The notes: generated by a model not told the origin, from the sequence alone. Counted from the first letter of the stretch, positions 6,589-15,738 are shown. The stretch is 37,631 nucleotides of DNA from an uncultured Pelagibacteraceae bacterium (GCA_902589795.1 CACIUJ010000005.1:10001-47631); one strand, 5' to 3'. Program-made: numbers and translations.

Positions 6589-8115
6589 ATGTCAAAAAAT
6601 AAAATATTATCTTTAGAAAACTTAAAAAAAATAACTAACAGAGAAAAAACAAAAGGAAAAAAGATAGTTCTCTGCCACGGTACTTTTGATCTTCTTCATA
6701 TCGGACATATTAAACACTTCGAAGAAGCAAAAAAGATGGCAGACAAACTAATCGTAACAGTTACCCCTGATGTGTATGTAAATAAGGGACCTAAGCGACC
6801 CTTTTTTAAAGAAAAACATAGGCTAGAAGCCATCGCCGCATTAGATGTTGTAGATTTTGTAGCTTTAAATGAATATCCTACAGCAGTAAATACCATTAAA
6901 AAATTAAAGCCAAACTATTATTGCAAAGGCCCAGACTATCAAAATTATAAAAATGATATTTCAGGTGAAATATTAAATGAAATAAATGCAACTAAAAAGT
7001 CAGGCGGAAAAGTAGTTTATACCAAAGATATTACATTTAGTTCTAGCAGACTAATAAATTCATTTATTAGCACCCAATCATCGTCACAAAAAATGTTATT
7101 TAATAAAATAAAAAAAAAATATAATTTTTCAAAGATAAGAAACTTGGTAGAGTCAATTAAGAAAATTAAAGTTCTTGTTATTGGTGAAGTAATCATTGAC
7201 CAATATTTTTTTTGTGAAGCAATAGGTAAGTCAGGAAAAGAACCAGTTTTAGCCTTAAAAGATATAAAAAATGAACACTATCTAGGAGGAGCCGGGGCCA
7301 TATGTAGGCATATATCCTCTTTTTGTAATAAAATTACTTTATTAAGTATGGTTGGAGAAAAGGGGGAATTTATTAAAGATATAAAAAAAAGCCTACCTAA
7401 AAATGTGAAATTTAATTTTATAAAGAAAGAGAACTCACCAACAATAATTAAAAAAAGATTTTTGGATAATATTAGTTATAACAAAATGTTAGGAGTATAT
7501 TCTTTGAATGACGATCTTTTAACGAAAAAAGATGAAAAAAAGTTTATTAAATTATTAAAAAAATTAATATCAAATCACGATCTAGTAATAACATCAGATT
7601 ATGGTCATGGGCTAATTTCAAAAAACAGCGCAAAATTAATTTCGAAATATTCAAAATACTTGGCACTTAATGCCCAAATAAATGCAGCAAATATTGGATA
7701 TCATAGTATGCGAAACTATAAAAATGTTGATTGTGTTATCATAAACGAAAATGAAATTAAACATGAACTACGAGATAAGAATAGTAGTACAAAATTCTTG
7801 ATGAAGAAATTATCTTCCTCTCAAAAGATTAATAATCTAGTCGTTACAAGAGGAATTCGTGGAGCGCTACTATATAATAGAATAAAAAATAAATTTACAG
7901 CATGTGAGGCATTTGCTGATAATGCCGTTGACAAAATTGGCGCAGGAGATGCTCTGCTATCAATTATTGCTTTATTTTTTAAAAAGGGATTGACAAATGA
8001 ATTGTCCTTACTCGCAGGTTCATTAGCGGCCGCACAATCAGCCGAAACTATAGGAAACAAAGAATCTGTAAATAAAACAAAAATTTTAAAAACTTTAGAA
8101 CATATATTGAAGTAA
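6589..8115 (+). CDS. HldE-like bifunctional sugar nucleotidyltransferase-kinase with reversed domain order
   Basis: 508 residues. The N-terminal part (about 25-155) is a cytidylyltransferase-fold domain with CHGTFDLLHIGH at 29-40 carrying the H-x-G-H catalytic motif, and a FSSSRLI motif near its end. The C-terminal part (about 190-505) is a PfkB/ribokinase domain beginning KVLVIGEVIIDQYFF, with GGAGAICRH in the substrate region and the catalytic GAGD at 451-454. In HldE of enteric bacteria the kinase is first and the nucleotidyltransferase last, so the order is swapped here. HldE makes ADP-heptose from heptose 7-phosphate; this protein may phosphorylate and activate a heptose or a similar sugar. 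Both active sites look intact. An A10 tract at 7110-7119 falls in the linker. Confidence 0.85.
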   Translation: MSKNKILSLENLKKITNREKTKGKKIVLCHGTFDLLHIGHIKHFEEAKKMADKLIVTVTPDVYVNKGPKRPFFKEKHRLEAIAALDVVDFVALNEYPTAVNTIKKLKPNYYCKGPDYQNYKNDISGEILNEINATKKSGGKVVYTKDITFSSSRLINSFISTQSSSQKMLFNKIKKKYNFSKIRNLVESIKKIKVLVIGEVIIDQYFFCEAIGKSGKEPVLALKDIKNEHYLGGAGAICRHISSFCNKITLLSMVGEKGEFIKDIKKSLPKNVKFNFIKKENSPTIIKKRFLDNISYNKMLGVYSLNDDLLTKKDEKKFIKLLKKLISNHDLVITSDYGHGLISKNSAKLISKYSKYLALNAQINAANIGYHSMRNYKNVDCVIINENEIKHELRDKNSSTKFLMKKLSSSQKINNLVVTRGIRGALLYNRIKNKFTACEAFADNAVDKIGAGDALLSIIALFFKKGLTNELSLLAGSLAAAQSAETIGNKESVNKTKILKTLEHILK

Positions 8116-8123
8116 ATTATTTT

Positions 8124-9104
8124 ATGCAAAAAATATTTATTACAGGAGGAGCAGGATATGTTGGCGCAGTATTAACTCCGTATTTAATAAGCAAGGGTTA
8201 TAAAATAACGGTTTATGATTTAATGATTTACGGAAAAGAGGTTTTAAAAGAAGACCCAAATTTAAGTGTAATACAAGGAGACATTAGAGATAAAAAACTA
8301 TTAAGCAAAGTCATGCCAGGCCATGATATTGTCATTCATCTCGCATGCATTTCTAATGATCCAAGTTTTGAACTTAACCCCGAATTAGGAAAATTAATTA
8401 ATCTTGATGCCTTCGAACCTTTAGTGGAAATTGCGAAAAAGAGTTCAATTAAAAGGTTTATATATGCTTCAACTTCGTCAGTTTACGGAATAAAAGCTGA
8501 ATCAGATGTAAATGAAAATATGTCTTTGGAGCCTTTGACTGATTATTCAAGATATAAGGCTGATTGTGAAAAAACACTTAATAGACATGTATCAGAAAAC
8601 TTTGTTCCAATAATAATAAGACCAGCGACAGTTTGCGGATATTCTCCAAGACAAAGATTAGATCTTGTTGTAAATATTTTAACAAATTTAGCCTACCACA
8701 AAAGATCCATCAGTGTTTTTGGTGGAAAGCAATTAAGACCAAATATTCATATAGAGGATATGGTAAGGGCTTACCAAGTCTTGATCGAGGCTCCAAAGTC
8801 CAAGGTGTCTGGAGAGATATTTAATGTTGGGTATGAAAACCACTCTGTTTTAGAATTAGCAAACACAGTAAAAAAAAATATTGGCGAAGATGTTAAATTA
8901 GAATCTATACCTACTAATGATAACCGCTCATATCATATTTCTTCAAAAAAAATAAAAAACGTCTTAAAATTTGACGCTCTAAAAACTATTTCTGATGCTG
9001 TGACAGATCTAAAGATAGCATTTGAAAAAGGCTTATTGCCAAATTCGATGACTGATGAAAAATATTTTAATATTAAAAGGATGCAGTCACTTAAGCTAAA
9101 GTAA
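8124..9104 (+). CDS. NAD-dependent epimerase/dehydratase (extended SDR)
   Basis: 326 residues. Glycine motif GGAGYVG at 8-14, an acidic residue at the end of the second strand (VYDLMIYG), and the catalytic Y141-K145 in YSRYK with STSSVYG at 116-122. The segment LACISNDPSFELNP at 73-86 is a hallmark of an SDR subgroup often found in LPS and capsule loci beside transketolase-like or heptose genes, though I cannot give its substrate. It lies 8 bp after the HldE-like gene and 18 bp before the split transketolase, which suggests it works on the sugar nucleotide the HldE-like enzyme makes. A 4-epimerase or 3,5-type epimerase reaction is possible; the sequence alone does not decide. Confidence 0.85.
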   Translation: MQKIFITGGAGYVGAVLTPYLISKGYKITVYDLMIYGKEVLKEDPNLSVIQGDIRDKKLLSKVMPGHDIVIHLACISNDPSFELNPELGKLINLDAFEPLVEIAKKSSIKRFIYASTSSVYGIKAESDVNENMSLEPLTDYSRYKADCEKTLNRHVSENFVPIIIRPATVCGYSPRQRLDLVVNILTNLAYHKRSISVFGGKQLRPNIHIEDMVRAYQVLIEAPKSKVSGEIFNVGYENHSVLELANTVKKNIGEDVKLESIPTNDNRSYHISSKKIKNVLKFDALKTISDAVTDLKIAFEKGLLPNSMTDEKYFNIKRMQSLKLK

Positions 9105-9122
9105 AGATAAAATATTACTTGT

Positions 9123-9875
9123 ATGAATTATAAAACTTTAATCAAAAAAGCAAAAGAATTAAGACAAGAAACTTTTCTTGCTTTTATAAAAAAAGGAGAA
9201 GCTCACCTCGGGGGTAGTTTTTCAATAATTGAAATATTACTTACACTTTATGAAGTAATAATAAAAAAAAATGATAAATTTATTCTTAGTAAATCTCACG
9301 CTTCATTTCCATTATGTTTGTTATTAAAGAAAAAAGGTTTAAACCCCTCCCTCACAACTCATTTAGAACTTGATGCTAAAAATGGAATATATTGCACAAC
9401 GGGAAGTTTGGGACACGGACTTCCTATTGCAACAGGAATGGCATTTGCTAGAAAAAAAAGAAAAATTTCTGGAAAAATTTATGTAATGATTAGTGACGGA
9501 GAATGCCAAGAAGGAACTACATGGGAGTCATTGTTGATAGCTTCTAAACATAAATTAGATAATCTTATAGTTTTAGTTGATTATAATAAAATTCAAGCAT
9601 TATCACGATTAAATGATGCATTGCCTCTTAAAAATCTTTCTAAAAAATTTAAAGCTTTTAATTGGAAATGCATAAATGTTAAAGATGGACATTCATTTAA
9701 ATCACTAATTTCATCATTTAAAAAAATAAAAAAAAATGCAAAACCTATAGCAATAATAATTAATACTATTAAAGGAAAAGGTATAAAAGAATTTGAAGAT
9801 GATCCGATATGGCATGCTAGAAAGCTTCAAGGAAAAGAAATGGAAATAGGAAAGAAAAAATTGGGAATTTTATGA
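9123..9875 (+). CDS. Transketolase-like N-terminal subunit (ThDP-binding)
   Basis: 250 residues, the pyrophosphate (PP) domain of a split transketolase. The thiamine diphosphate motif starts SDGECQEG at 124-131 (G-D-G in most relatives, here S-D-G) and closes at LVDYNKIQ about 25 residues later, as expected. Other family segments are GEAHLGGSFS near 25-34, SKSHAS at 56-61 and GSLGHGLP at 94-101. Its stop overlaps the next gene by 4 bp (ATGA), which carries the partner pyrimidine domain. In glycan loci such split pairs are thought to transfer a two-carbon unit and form or cleave a ketose or branched sugar, unlike the full-length central-metabolism enzyme. The substrate here is unknown. Confidence 0.88.
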   Translation: MNYKTLIKKAKELRQETFLAFIKKGEAHLGGSFSIIEILLTLYEVIIKKNDKFILSKSHASFPLCLLLKKKGLNPSLTTHLELDAKNGIYCTTGSLGHGLPIATGMAFARKKRKISGKIYVMISDGECQEGTTWESLLIASKHKLDNLIVLVDYNKIQALSRLNDALPLKNLSKKFKAFNWKCINVKDGHSFKSLISSFKKIKKNAKPIAIIINTIKGKGIKEFEDDPIWHARKLQGKEMEIGKKKLGIL

Positions 9876-10363
9876 GAAGAAGATTTGGTAAAGTCATTAA
9901 TGAATTAGCAAAAAAAGATGACAAAGTTATATTGATCGTTGGTGATATTGGTTACGGTGTTTTTGATGATTTTAGAAAAGAACATCCCAAAAAATTTTTT
10001 AATCTAGGCATTTGTGAGCAAAGCATAATAAGCTTCGCATCAGGAGCTGCTTTAGAAGGTTTAAAGCCCTGGGTGTATACTATTACCCCATTTCTAATTG
10101 AGAGACCATTTGAGCAAGTAAAGCTTGATATAGACCAACAGAATGTAAATGTAAATCTTGTGGGTTTTGCAGATTATCCTACGTTAGGCCCAAGCCATGC
10201 AGAACTGGATGCTGAAAAACTTATGAAGCTATTCAAAAATATTAAATCTTTCTTTCCTAAAAACGGCGAAGAAACAGAGAAGGCTATTTATGAGAGCTAT
10301 AAAAGAAGCGGACCAAATTTTATAAGCTTAAAAAGCGATGTAACGATTGGAAAAAATTGGTAA
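9872..10363 (+). CDS. Transketolase-like pyrimidine-domain subunit, short form
   Basis: 163 residues corresponding to the Pyr domain of transketolase. The ThDP-activating glutamate is E49 in NLGICEQS, and the substrate-side segment LGPSHAELD follows at about 109-117. The protein stops right after the last strand of the Pyr domain (PNFISLKSD), so the C-terminal transketolase domain of roughly 120-140 residues found in usual second subunits is absent. No frameshifted remnant is visible in the 22 bp before the next gene, so this looks like a natural short form and not a broken gene. It starts within the stop of its partner (4-bp overlap), implying translational coupling and a heteromeric enzyme. 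Confidence 0.85.
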   Translation: MRRRFGKVINELAKKDDKVILIVGDIGYGVFDDFRKEHPKKFFNLGICEQSIISFASGAALEGLKPWVYTITPFLIERPFEQVKLDIDQQNVNVNLVGFADYPTLGPSHAELDAEKLMKLFKNIKSFFPKNGEETEKAIYESYKRSGPNFISLKSDVTIGKNW

Positions 10364-10385
10364 ATATAAATTGTCATTTTAAATT

Positions 10386-11474
10386 ATGAAAGTACGATTT
10401 AGAGATTTAGCTGTAAAAGATAAAAAATTAAAAGAAGAATTATTAACTGCAGTTAATAAAGTTCTCACACATGGCAAAGTTCTTCTTGGTCCAGAAGTTA
10501 CTGAGTTTGAAGAATTTATCGCCAGAGAATGTGGAACAAAATATTCTGTAGGGGTAGGAAGTGGAACGGATGCATTATATGTTTCTATGAAAGCATTAGG
10601 AATAGGACCGGAGGACGAGGTGATAACAACACCACTATCCTGGATCGCAACCGCAAACTCCATTGTAGCTGTTGGAGCCAAACCAACCTATGTTGACATT
10701 GGACAAGATCTTAATATTGATCCAGATCTAATTGAGAAATCAATAACAAATAAAACAAAAGCGATAATGCCCGTTCACTTTACAGGTCGTATATGCCAAA
10801 TGGATAAAATAAAAAAAATTGCTAAAAAAAATAATTTATTTTTAATTGAGGATGGTGGACAAGCATACGGAGCTAATATTAATGGAAAGATGGCCGGATC
10901 ATTTGGTGACATGGGTTGCTTTAGTATGAATCCGATGAAAATATTTTCTTCATATGGAGAAGCGGGAGTCATTACTGTTAATGACAAAAAACTTAGAGAT
11001 GATCTTGTTTCAGTCAGATATAATGGAACTTTAAACAAAGAAGACTGCCATGTTCCAAGTATAAATGCTAGAATTGATACATTGCATGCCGCAATGCTGA
11101 ATATTAATGCCAAATATCTTAAAAATAAAATAAACAGAACAAGAGAAATATCAAAATATTACGATGACAAATTAAAAAATGTTGTCGAGTGCCCATCAGA
11201 TGATGGAACTTTTCAAACTTATTATTCATATATGATCAAAGTAGAAGATAGAGAATCTTTGACAAGCTATTTAACTGAGAATGAAATAGAAACAAAAATA
11301 CAACACCCTATACTAATGCCATTTCATACAGCCTATAAAAAGTTTTATCCCAACATATCTATTCCCATGTCAGAGAAGCTAATAAAAAAAATATTAAGCA
11401 TACCCAACCACGATAAAATGACTGATCAGCAAGTTGAATATGTTGCTGACAAAATATATAATTACTACAAATGA
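10386..11474 (+). CDS. DegT/DnrJ/EryC1/StrS-family PLP-dependent sugar aminotransferase (module A)
   Basis: 362 residues, normal for the family. The PLP-binding lysine is K185 in FSMNPMKIFSSYGEAG, and IEDGGQAYG at 154-162 supplies the aspartate that contacts the pyridine nitrogen. The substrate-side segment GSGTDALYVS at 58-67 is typical. These enzymes convert a keto-sugar nucleotide into an amino sugar with glutamate as donor. Its closest relatives cannot be named by eye. The local base composition is higher in G+C than in module C: the 60-base line 10561-10620 has 27 G or C by hand count. Its stop overlaps the next start by 4 bp. Context suggests it aminates the product of the SDR and transketolase-like enzymes upstream. 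Confidence 0.9.
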   Translation: MKVRFRDLAVKDKKLKEELLTAVNKVLTHGKVLLGPEVTEFEEFIARECGTKYSVGVGSGTDALYVSMKALGIGPEDEVITTPLSWIATANSIVAVGAKPTYVDIGQDLNIDPDLIEKSITNKTKAIMPVHFTGRICQMDKIKKIAKKNNLFLIEDGGQAYGANINGKMAGSFGDMGCFSMNPMKIFSSYGEAGVITVNDKKLRDDLVSVRYNGTLNKEDCHVPSINARIDTLHAAMLNINAKYLKNKINRTREISKYYDDKLKNVVECPSDDGTFQTYYSYMIKVEDRESLTSYLTENEIETKIQHPILMPFHTAYKKFYPNISIPMSEKLIKKILSIPNHDKMTDQQVEYVADKIYNYYK

Positions 11475-13501
11475 AAAGAAAAATAAAAATAATGTTAGCT
11501 GATTTAACGCATACAGGCGTAAATCTAAATTCAGATCATTTTCCCTTAGGCATAGGTTTCATAGCCTCGTATACTTTAAAAGTTCTCAAGGATGAAGCTG
11601 AAATTTCTTTGCACAAATTGCCAGAAGAACTTCTTGAAGAACTTCCAAAAGTTAAACCAGATTTTCTTTGTTTTAGTTCGTATAATTGGAATGCAAAACT
11701 AAGCAATATTATTGCCTCATATGCCAAAGAGATAAATCCAAATGTCACTACAATATTCGGTGGACCTGATTTTCCTGTTGGAAATGAAGCTCGTCATAAT
11801 TTTTTAAAAAAACGACCTGTTATAGATTTTTATATTAAATCAGATGCAGAATATGCTTTTGTAAGATTAATAAAAAAAATGATGGATTTTAATTTAAATT
11901 TAAAAGAATTTAAGAAAAACTATATTAAGCTTCCTAACATATGTTATGTGGAAGGCGATCATTATATAGAAGGTCCATACGAAAGAGTAGAGAACATTAT
12001 GGATATTCCTTCCCCTTATGTTAATGGATTGTTAGATAAATTTTTTGAGCTTCCGTTAAAACCAAATATTCAGACAAATAGGGGCTGCCCTTATTCATGC
12101 ACTTTTTGTTGTGATGGAGAAATTTCAAACAGAAAAATTCATAGAAAAAGTGATGCTTATATGCGTGAAGAATTAGAATATATTGCAAAACATGTGAAAC
12201 TAACCCCAACTCTTGGATTTTCTGATCTTAATTTTGGAATGTACAAACAAGATCTCGAGACCGCAAAAGCTATTAGAGATATTAGAAAAAAATATAATTG
12301 GCCTATTCAAATGGAAGGCTCAACCGGAAAAGCCCAACCAGAAAGATTGGCTGAGGTAGGGAAAATAATTAATGAAGGAGGAATAGATATAATAAGGATG
12401 GGTTCATCAATGCAATCAGTCAGTACAGACGTTCTTAAAGAGATAAAAAGAACAAATTTAGACTTTGAGTCACTTCGTGAACTTCATCACAACAATGTTG
12501 ATAGCCAAAATTTTACAGAGTTTATAATTCCACTTCCAAAAGAAACGAAAAAGTCATTTTTAAGCGGATTAACTAAAGTTGTAGATGATATTAGATTTAA
12601 TAACATTGCTGTGCATCATCTACAATTATTAAAGGGTTCCGAGTTAGAAACTCATGCACAAAGATCAAAATATGATATGAAAACTAAGTATAGAGTCTAC
12701 GAGGCGTGTCTAGGAAACTATAAAATCGGAAACAAAAAAGTTCCAATTGCAGAAATTGAGGAAATTGTGGTTGGTACAAATACAATGAGTCCGGAGGAAT
12801 ATTATGATCTTACAGTCGTAACTCTATTAATAAAAATTTTCATACATGGAGATACATATAAGCCAATCTTTGAAGTTCTAAGACGAAATAATATTAAAAG
12901 CATGGAGATTATTACACAAATATTAGAGAAATCTAGTAATGAATTTCCAAAATTTAAAACTTTTTTAGAAGACTTTGTTAAAATGGGAAAAAATAAATGT
13001 TTTAACAGCGAGGAGAATCTTGAAAAATATTTAGCAAAACCAAATGTCATTGATAATATAATTAATGGCGAAGGACAAAATGAACTTTTAGCGTTTAGAG
13101 CAAAAGCTCTTAGGAAGCACTATAAGGATTGCACTTTAGTTTTGCAGTCAGCAATTAAAAATATTCTGGATAAGCGAAATCTAAATTCAACTGAACTAAA
13201 TGAATACTTGAATGAAGCATTTAAATTTTGTGAAATTAGAAAGTTTAATTTTGATGATATGAAGGACTGTGAAGCTAACTTCACATTTGATTTTGTTAAG
13301 GGTGACAAAAATAATTTTGATGTAGATCCAAAAGAAATCCAAAATAAAGTAAATATTAAATTTTATTATGTGGATGAAAAAGACACTTTCAATAAATACC
13401 TAAAATTTTATGGTAATTCAAATGACTTTCAATGGGGAAAAATCATTCAAAGAATGGATTGGATAAGAATGAGAAAAAGAATTAAGTATTCCAATGTATG
13501 A
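11471..13501 (+). CDS. Radical SAM protein with N-terminal B12-binding-like domain
   Basis: 676 residues. The N-terminal region (about 1-190) has the layout of a cobalamin-binding domain of the B12-radical SAM type, with FPLGIGFIASY near 24-34 and TIFGGPDFPVG at 94-104, but no D-x-H-x-x-G motif, as is common in this group. The radical SAM core has the cluster cysteines C206, C210 and C213 in RGCPYSCTFC. A long C-terminal region (about 430-676), lysine-rich and without a motif I recognise, follows. Members perform difficult methylations, ring contractions or other radical changes. Its 4-bp overlap with the aminotransferase ties it to the same pathway. Whether it acts on a sugar, a lipid or a peptide cannot be told. 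Confidence 0.85.
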   Translation: MKRKIKIMLADLTHTGVNLNSDHFPLGIGFIASYTLKVLKDEAEISLHKLPEELLEELPKVKPDFLCFSSYNWNAKLSNIIASYAKEINPNVTTIFGGPDFPVGNEARHNFLKKRPVIDFYIKSDAEYAFVRLIKKMMDFNLNLKEFKKNYIKLPNICYVEGDHYIEGPYERVENIMDIPSPYVNGLLDKFFELPLKPNIQTNRGCPYSCTFCCDGEISNRKIHRKSDAYMREELEYIAKHVKLTPTLGFSDLNFGMYKQDLETAKAIRDIRKKYNWPIQMEGSTGKAQPERLAEVGKIINEGGIDIIRMGSSMQSVSTDVLKEIKRTNLDFESLRELHHNNVDSQNFTEFIIPLPKETKKSFLSGLTKVVDDIRFNNIAVHHLQLLKGSELETHAQRSKYDMKTKYRVYEACLGNYKIGNKKVPIAEIEEIVVGTNTMSPEEYYDLTVVTLLIKIFIHGDTYKPIFEVLRRNNIKSMEIITQILEKSSNEFPKFKTFLEDFVKMGKNKCFNSEENLEKYLAKPNVIDNIINGEGQNELLAFRAKALRKHYKDCTLVLQSAIKNILDKRNLNSTELNEYLNEAFKFCEIRKFNFDDMKDCEANFTFDFVKGDKNNFDVDPKEIQNKVNIKFYYVDEKDTFNKYLKFYGNSNDFQWGKIIQRMDWIRMRKRIKYSNV

Positions 13502-13550
13502 TTTTAAAAAGTTTATAAAGTCATTAAATAATATATAAAATAAGGACAAA

Positions 13551-14525
13551 ATGTTGAATTTACAAAAACAGCTAGATTTAATCTCAAAAGAATTATCCGT
13601 AAAGGATATTGATGGAATTGATTATTTTGCACGTTACGTCGAGATGGACGCCTATGATGGATGCAATTTAGATTGTATAATGTGTCCGTTGGGAAAGAGC
13701 ATTTACAAAGGTGGCGGACCTATACCTCAAAAACTTTTTAAAAAGATAGTTGATGAACTGGCCGAATATTCTGATTGGATATACCAGGTTTGCTTATCTA
13801 GAAACGGCGAGCCACTTTTAAATAAAAATATTGCATCAATGATAAAGCAGTTAAAAGATGTAGGAATAAAAAGAGTTAATTTTTCAACAAATGCAACAGC
13901 TTTAACCGAAAAAAAAGCACACGAATTGCTCGAGTCTGGTTTGGACGAGATAAGATTTTCAATTGATGGAGTTACAAAAGAAACTTTTGAGAAAGTAAGA
14001 CAAGGCGTAGAGTACGAGCGAGTATTAAAAAATTGTTTAAAATTTATCGAAATAAGAGAAAAATATAAAGACGCCAAAACCCAAGTACAAATTAGATTTG
14101 TTGAACAAAAGGCAAATAGCCATGAAGTTCAAATGTGGAAAAATTTCTGGTTAACCAAAGTGAGAAAAACTGATGTTGTGGCTTCAAAAAAAATGCATTC
14201 CTGGTCTAATGAATTGGATGGCCTGAAAAATAAAAGCACTGATCCAAAATTTGTTTCAGACCGAAGTAATATTCATCCTTGCATTTCCCCATTCTCCTCA
14301 CTCGAAATATTATATGATGGAACTGTCCCACTTTGTGGCTCTGATTATCTGCGTACCGTGACTTTTGGTAATGTATATAAAAATACTTTAAAAGAAATTT
14401 GGAATAGTAAAGAATTCAAAAAAGTAAGAGATTTACATAAGTCAGGAAATAGAAATCAAATAGATGCTTGCATTGGATGTAAAATTTGGGACAAAGATAT
14501 TAAAACTGTTCATTATAACAAATAA
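13551..14525 (+). CDS. Radical SAM/SPASM domain protein 1
   Basis: 324 residues. The radical SAM cysteines are C38, C42 and C45 in DGCNLDCIMC. The middle contains SRNGEPLLN and NFSTNATAL, usual in the barrel. A C-terminal SPASM domain, which holds extra iron-sulfur clusters, has cysteines in HPCISPF, VPLCGSD and DACIGCKIW, with the GNVYKNTLKEIW motif between. A good Shine-Dalgarno TAAGGA sits at 13541-13546, four bases before the start, and a 49-bp gap precedes it, so it may be translated strongly. SPASM proteins modify peptides or act as dehydrogenases and epimerases on sugars. Being in a glycan locus with a second SPASM protein and a B12-type one points to sugar chemistry, but this is inference. 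Confidence 0.9.
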   Translation: MLNLQKQLDLISKELSVKDIDGIDYFARYVEMDAYDGCNLDCIMCPLGKSIYKGGGPIPQKLFKKIVDELAEYSDWIYQVCLSRNGEPLLNKNIASMIKQLKDVGIKRVNFSTNATALTEKKAHELLESGLDEIRFSIDGVTKETFEKVRQGVEYERVLKNCLKFIEIREKYKDAKTQVQIRFVEQKANSHEVQMWKNFWLTKVRKTDVVASKKMHSWSNELDGLKNKSTDPKFVSDRSNIHPCISPFSSLEILYDGTVPLCGSDYLRTVTFGNVYKNTLKEIWNSKEFKKVRDLHKSGNRNQIDACIGCKIWDKDIKTVHYNK

Positions 14526-14541
14526 TTTTTTTATATTTAAA

Positions 14542-14558
14542 AAATAAATAAATAAATA
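14542..14558. repeat. Short AAAT tandem repeat
   Basis: Four copies of AAAT plus one extra base in the 58-bp gap between the first SPASM protein and the unknown gene. It may be a simple A/T-rich spacer; no promoter boxes with correct spacing are seen around it. Confidence 0.5.
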
Positions 14559-14583
14559 CAATACATTACCCTAGCCAATTATT

Positions 14584-15738
14584 ATGGAAATAGATTTTGA
14601 TAAACTTTTAGAAAATTATAATTCAGAACTTGTCACAAAACTGAGAGGTTTTAATGACGAGCATGATTATTTACAATACTGGGTGCCAGGCTCAGATAAA
14701 GTTAGGAGTTTATTAAATTTAATAGATGCTATTTATGAAACAGGAACAATTAATTTCTCGGTGTTACTATCAAAAAAAGACGAATATATAATTAATGAAA
14801 TAAAAAAAATTTCCAATAACATTGGAAAAGCAGAGGTTAGTCAAAACAAAAATACATTTAAAATTTTGATTTCATTGGATAAATCCAAATATAAATTGTT
14901 TAGTAAAGAACAAACTATTGTTAAAAAAAAATATATACAAAAAAATTCTTCTATCACTACCGAATTAAAGGATGAGAGAAAAGATTACGATATTTTTAAA
15001 GACTATGAAGCGAATTTAAGTAGTTATAAATTAGTTTCAAATTATAACAAAAAGCCTATTGATGAAAGTGTGTTTTTTGAATTTGTTAATAAAAATAAAA
15101 AATTATTCATCAAAATAAATAAAGATACACAAAAAGTAGTTGAGAGTTGGCATGATTTTAATCAGATTGATAACCAAGCGATTGTTGTTGATAAATTTTG
15201 TCAAATCATTTTGAACAAAACCATACAAGAAGCATCTGAGCACGGGATTATTTATTTAGAACATTCTTTAAGACCATTAGGTATAAGACAAAAAATAAAA
15301 GGCATAATATTGCCAAAAAAAGCAGGTGGAATTTTTTTTGATTTACACCAATGTATTAATAAAATTTATATAAAGATAAAAGAAAAATTTCATTTTAATG
15401 ATGTAATTAATAAGGAATATTTTGATTTATCAGAAAATTGGTTAAAAAATACCTATGAGCAAAAACTGAATAAATTAAGAAAAGTTTTATCAGAGAAAAT
15501 AATACCTTCATTACAACTAAAACAAAACGATATTATTATTGAAGCAATCGAGATAGATACTAAAATTGTTATTAAAACTAGCGATGATTTTCTAAAAAAA
15601 AACTCAGGTAAAAAGAATTATTTGATTATAATTGAGGATTTATTTAAGCAATTTGTTGATAAACGATTAGAATTGTTTACTATAGAAAAAAAGGATGACA
15701 ATAGATTGAGACATATAAATTCACCTCAAAAAATTTAA
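14584..15738 (+). CDS. Protein of unknown function between two radical SAM/SPASM genes
   Basis: 384 residues; I do not recognise a family. There is no signal peptide, no membrane segment and no cysteine motif (only two cysteines, both in the second half). The N-terminal segment has aromatic, acidic patterning (HDYLQYWVPGSDK near 27-39). A conserved-looking middle segment, SEHGIIYLEHSLRPLG at about 219-234, is followed by basic IRQKIKGIILPKKAGG. The rest is lysine-rich and helical in appearance. The gene is much poorer in G+C than its flanks: the 60-base line 14881-14940 has 9 G or C. The next gene begins 2 bp after the stop, so the two are probably coupled. A partner, carrier or substrate-binding protein for the SPASM enzyme is a guess. 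Confidence 0.8.
   Translation: MEIDFDKLLENYNSELVTKLRGFNDEHDYLQYWVPGSDKVRSLLNLIDAIYETGTINFSVLLSKKDEYIINEIKKISNNIGKAEVSQNKNTFKILISLDKSKYKLFSKEQTIVKKKYIQKNSSITTELKDERKDYDIFKDYEANLSSYKLVSNYNKKPIDESVFFEFVNKNKKLFIKINKDTQKVVESWHDFNQIDNQAIVVDKFCQIILNKTIQEASEHGIIYLEHSLRPLGIRQKIKGIILPKKAGGIFFDLHQCINKIYIKIKEKFHFNDVINKEYFDLSENWLKNTYEQKLNKLRKVLSEKIIPSLQLKQNDIIIEAIEIDTKIVIKTSDDFLKKNSGKKNYLIIIEDLFKQFVDKRLELFTIEKKDDNRLRHINSPQKI

Noticed and set aside
7821-8129. Minus-strand open frame of about 100 residues at the end of the HldE-like gene
   Set aside because: It is antisense to the PfkB active-site region, and such frames are common opposite long genes; no start signal or motif.
8633-8824. Plus-strand open frame inside the second SDR gene
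   Set aside because: It is in another frame of a gene with clear catalytic motifs, and its product has no recognisable pattern.
10364-10385. Frameshift explanation for the short transketolase second subunit
   Set aside because: Only 22 bp separate its stop from the aminotransferase ATG, so there is no room for the missing domain.
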